A DNA stretch of 64,000 nt from Sphingobacterium phlebotomi (lineage in GTDB: Bacteria > Bacteroidota > Bacteroidia > Sphingobacteriales > Sphingobacteriaceae): NCBI RefSeq assembly GCF_008180195.1, contig NZ_VTAV01000017.1:1-64000 (forward strand), given 5' to 3'. The position numbers and the translations under genes are program-made. The notes beneath the pieces are model-generated. The model saw only the letters and a list, made by a program, of their open reading frames with translations. It was not told the origin of the DNA and did not search any database. Positions within the stretch are counted from its first letter, which is position 1. Each line of letters begins with the position of its first letter. This document shows, one piece after another, positions 61,904 through 64,000 of the stretch.

Positions 61904-62509
61904 ATGGAAAAGAATATTCCGAAACAAGTAGAGGGTAAATCCCTAGACTGTTTCAAATCTGTAAACCTATCGTCCCAAGAGGAGGCTACAAGATTTTTTG
62001 AGCGTATAAGAAGCAAGTTATTGGACGTCAATCGCTGGAACGAAATAACGAAGGCGCTTTCTGCTACATTTACCATCATAGACGCTTCCGGTCGTACAAT
62101 GGAACGTCCTGTGCAAAAAGACGACTATATCCGAATCGATATTCCCGGTCCTGGGCTCCCTTCAGCCAAAGGATATGACTGGGTACAAGTGGAAGGTATT
62201 GCGGAAACCGCGGATGCCGAAAGTGCTCGCATCCTTTTGATATTAAGACCTTGCCCCGACCCGACACAAGAGCTTACGGATACGGCACACTTCTTTAAGC
62301 GGCTTGCAACTTCGTCTTTTCTTGTACAACAAAAAGGCAGTCATATTTCACTGCACTATGCAGGGCGTAATGAAATAATCAATACGGACAATGAGTCTAT
62401 GCTGGACAATTTGCGCAATTTTATGGTCGGCTTGGGGGCGAAAATGGGTGCGTCATTTCCGCAATGGAAGGCGCTGGTTGAAGGGCTTGGCGACGTTGAC
62501 AGCCACTAA
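61904..62509 (+). CDS. Conserved hypothetical protein
   Basis: A 201-residue soluble protein without a family I can name. It starts with a helical part (SSQEEATRFFERIRSKLLDVNRWNEITKAL), then a strand-rich centre (FTIIDASGRTMERPVQKDDYIRIDIPGPG, YDWVQVEGIAET) and a helical C-terminus (MLDNLRNFMVGLGAKMGASFPQWKALVEGL). The PGPGLPSAKGYDWVQV loop is distinctive. No catalytic motif is apparent. It sits between the acidic protein gene and the AI-2E family permease gene on the same strand. Confidence 0.6.
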   Translation: MEKNIPKQVEGKSLDCFKSVNLSSQEEATRFFERIRSKLLDVNRWNEITKALSATFTIIDASGRTMERPVQKDDYIRIDIPGPGLPSAKGYDWVQVEGIAETADAESARILLILRPCPDPTQELTDTAHFFKRLATSSFLVQQKGSHISLHYAGRNEIINTDNESMLDNLRNFMVGLGAKMGASFPQWKALVEGLGDVDSH

Positions 62510-62539
62510 TGTAGATTATTTCACCTTTGCAAGAACCGT

Positions 62540-63607
62540 ATGGACAAAGCAATTTCTAGCGTATTAAAAGTAACCTTCACCCTCGTTTTAATCGTTACTA
62601 TCTTGTATTATGGTAAGGGTATATTGGCTCCGCTAGCCATTGCCTGCATTTTATCTATGCTGTTTGTTTCACCTTCGGGTTGGATAGAGAAGAAGGGTTT
62701 GCCGCGATGGTCAAGTGCACTGATTGCAGTCGGTATCCTCGTAATCTGTATCGTGGGACTTGGTTTTCTTTTGAGTTGGCAATTGCAAAACTTTGCCGAA
62801 CAAATCACCTCTTTAAAACAAAACCTGTCCCAAATACTTTCCAATTTACAACACTGGATACAAGACCGGTTAGACATCGATCAGGGCAAACAACAAGCGA
62901 TAGCAGAAGAGCAGATGAAAGGCCAGCGTACAGACGGCGCAGGGGTCCAGCAACTCGTCTCCGGCTTTTTTGGTCTGCTTGTAGATTTCATCTTGGTATT
63001 AGTATATACTTACCTTATACTCTTTTATCGCTCTCGACTTAAAAATTTTCTACTCAAAATAACCCCATCCAAAGATCAGGAGAAAACCATGGAGATCGTA
63101 GATTCGGCAAGCCAGGTGGCAGCTAATTATATGACTGGACTTGCGAAGATGATTGTGGTGTTGTGGATCCTATATGGGGTAGGATTTACAGCCATTGGAG
63201 TAGAAAACGCGTTATTTTTTGCTGTGATCTGCGGATTATTAGAGCTGGTTCCTTTCATAGGAAACCTAACGGGGACAGCGATAACCATATTGGGAGTAAC
63301 GGCTCAAGGTGGCGAAACCAATATGATTTTAGGCGTTGTATTGATATATGGTTTTGTCCAATTTGTTCAAACATATTTGCTGGAACCCCTTATTGTAGGA
63401 AATGAGGTGAATATCAATCCGCTGTTCACCATATTTAGCTTAGTGGCAGCAGAAGCGGTATGGGGTATCCCAGGTATGATCCTCGCGATTCCCATTACAG
63501 GTATGATCAGGATTATATGCGACCGCATTCCCCGTTTACAGCCCTATGGTTACTTGATCGGTAGCGAAAAAAAAGCTAAAAAATCATTCTGGAAGCGTAA
63601 GAAGTAG
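62540..63607 (+). CDS. AI-2E family transporter (PerM/YdiK-like)
   Basis: A 355-residue membrane protein of the UPF0118/AI-2E transporter family, with about eight helices. A soluble helical insert (about 85-150, LQNFAEQITSLKQNLSQILSNLQHW...) lies between helices 3 and 4. The family motif ICGLLELVPFIGNLTGTAITILG (about 235) and FVQTYLLEPLIVGNEVNINPLFTIFSLVAAEAVWGIPGMILAIP near the end are clear. Despite the name, most members export unknown substrates or act in ion tolerance. A basic tail (KKAKKSFWKRKK) closes it. Confidence 0.85.
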   Translation: MDKAISSVLKVTFTLVLIVTILYYGKGILAPLAIACILSMLFVSPSGWIEKKGLPRWSSALIAVGILVICIVGLGFLLSWQLQNFAEQITSLKQNLSQILSNLQHWIQDRLDIDQGKQQAIAEEQMKGQRTDGAGVQQLVSGFFGLLVDFILVLVYTYLILFYRSRLKNFLLKITPSKDQEKTMEIVDSASQVAANYMTGLAKMIVVLWILYGVGFTAIGVENALFFAVICGLLELVPFIGNLTGTAITILGVTAQGGETNMILGVVLIYGFVQFVQTYLLEPLIVGNEVNINPLFTIFSLVAAEAVWGIPGMILAIPITGMIRIICDRIPRLQPYGYLIGSEKKAKKSFWKRKK

Positions 63608-63640
63608 CTTCCGGCACCAGTTCTTATTCCTTTTTGTTTT

Positions 63641-64000
63641 CTATTTTTTCTTTTCAAGTTGCCATATTTTCAGCGGTGCGACAGAGGGCCCATTCAGCAA
63701 GCTTCCGTCTGGCGCATATCGCGCTCCATGGCATGGACAATCCCAGCTCCGCTCGGTGTTATTCCATTTGACGATACATGCTGCATGGCGGCATACCGGA
63801 TCGATAGCAAACAATTCGCCTTGTTCACCCTTAAACAGTCCTATTCTTTTACCTTTATAATTCAATATCTTTCCTTCGCCCCGACCCAATTCTGCTAGTT
63901 CTTCTATTTCTTCCAGAAAAAAACGATCTTTTACAAAGTGCTTTGCGACATCGTAGTTTTCTACAAGCAGATTACGGATTGCCGAAAGCGGTCCTATACG
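63641..64000 (-). CDS. C-terminus of a Rieske-tailed FAD oxidoreductase (partial)
   Basis: The last 119 residues of a larger gene that continues beyond the right edge. The frame is open through 64000 and reads IGPLSAIRNLLVENYDVAKHF, then the Rieske domain. The iron-sulfur ligands are in VCRHAACIV and DCPCHGARY (Cys-x-His and Cys-x2-His), followed by PDGSLLNGPSVAPLK. Bacteroidota encode DadA-like FAD oxidoreductases with just such a tail, and I believe this is one; the flavin domain is outside the window. The internal TTG near 63889 is not the start. The gene at 48319 may be a relative without the tail. Confidence 0.8.
   Translation of the reverse strand, partial: RIGPLSAIRNLLVENYDVAKHFVKDRFFLEEIEELAELGRGEGKILNYKGKRIGLFKGEQGELFAIDPVCRHAACIVKWNNTERSWDCPCHGARYAPDGSLLNGPSVAPLKIWQLEKKK

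Overview
The window is a chromosomal segment of a Bacteroidota bacterium, most likely family Sphingobacteriaceae (Sphingobacterium, Pedobacter, Olivibacter or a relative). The evidence is gene content: a TamB plus lipoprotein TamL pair, rpsL-rpsG-fusA-rpsJ without tuf, PepSY-like proteins beside a two-component system, an ECF sigma factor with a TPR-bearing anti-sigma, and a PKD-domain surface protein. Promoters also fit, with TAnnTTTG -7 elements and few Shine-Dalgarno sites. I see no phage, insertion sequence, CRISPR array or clear island. Genes are dense and mostly core metabolism and envelope biology.

Layout. 0.2-16 kb: UbiD-type decarboxylase, an atypical SDR, a photolyase/cryptochrome with an altered flavin pocket, the 2-oxoglutarate dehydrogenase E1/E2 operon, an outer-membrane barrel, an LTA-synthase-like sulfatase, valS, two small conserved proteins and a PEP-mutase family enzyme. 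16-23 kb: an ECF sigma/TPR anti-sigma pair divergent from a PKD/beta-barrel protein and a TPR-CHAT protease-like protein, then two small membrane proteins. 23-26 kb: response regulator, histidine kinase and two PepSY-like proteins. 26-36.8 kb: tamB-tamL, mdh, a retropepsin-like protein and a PagL-type deacylase. 36.8-45 kb: MFS exporter, transaldolase/FSA, an anaerobic ribonucleotide reductase operon in which the glycyl-radical domain is a separate 57-residue gene, a Fur-family regulator, and rnr behind a structured leader. 45-53 kb: MutS-like ATPase, DoxX-like protein, GNAT, nitroreductase, FAD oxidoreductase and the pstSCAB phosphate importer. 53-57 kb: the str operon ending at rpsJ. 57-64 kb: two paralogous OmpW/OmpX-size barrels, tRNA-Cys with a 59-residue basic protein, aldo/keto reductase, surE, lipid kinase, two unknown proteins, an AI-2E family permease and the 3' end of a Rieske-tailed oxidoreductase.

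The two observations most worth follow-up are (a) the split class III ribonucleotide reductase at 38998-41949, where the RVMGY glycyl-radical motif lies in its own short ORF coupled by a 4-nt overlap to nrdD and an 8-nt overlap to nrdG, and (b) the envelope cassette at 16269-22264 combining an ECF sigma, a membrane TPR anti-sigma, a PKD/barrel protein and a membrane-anchored periplasmic CHAT protease candidate. Secondary observations include nested inverted repeats between rpsG and fusA, a start codon buried in a 15-bp stem at 35051-35103, a palindrome upstream of pstS, and identical 11-nt overlaps through pstSCAB.

All family calls come from reading the sequence and from recall of families. 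No database search was run.
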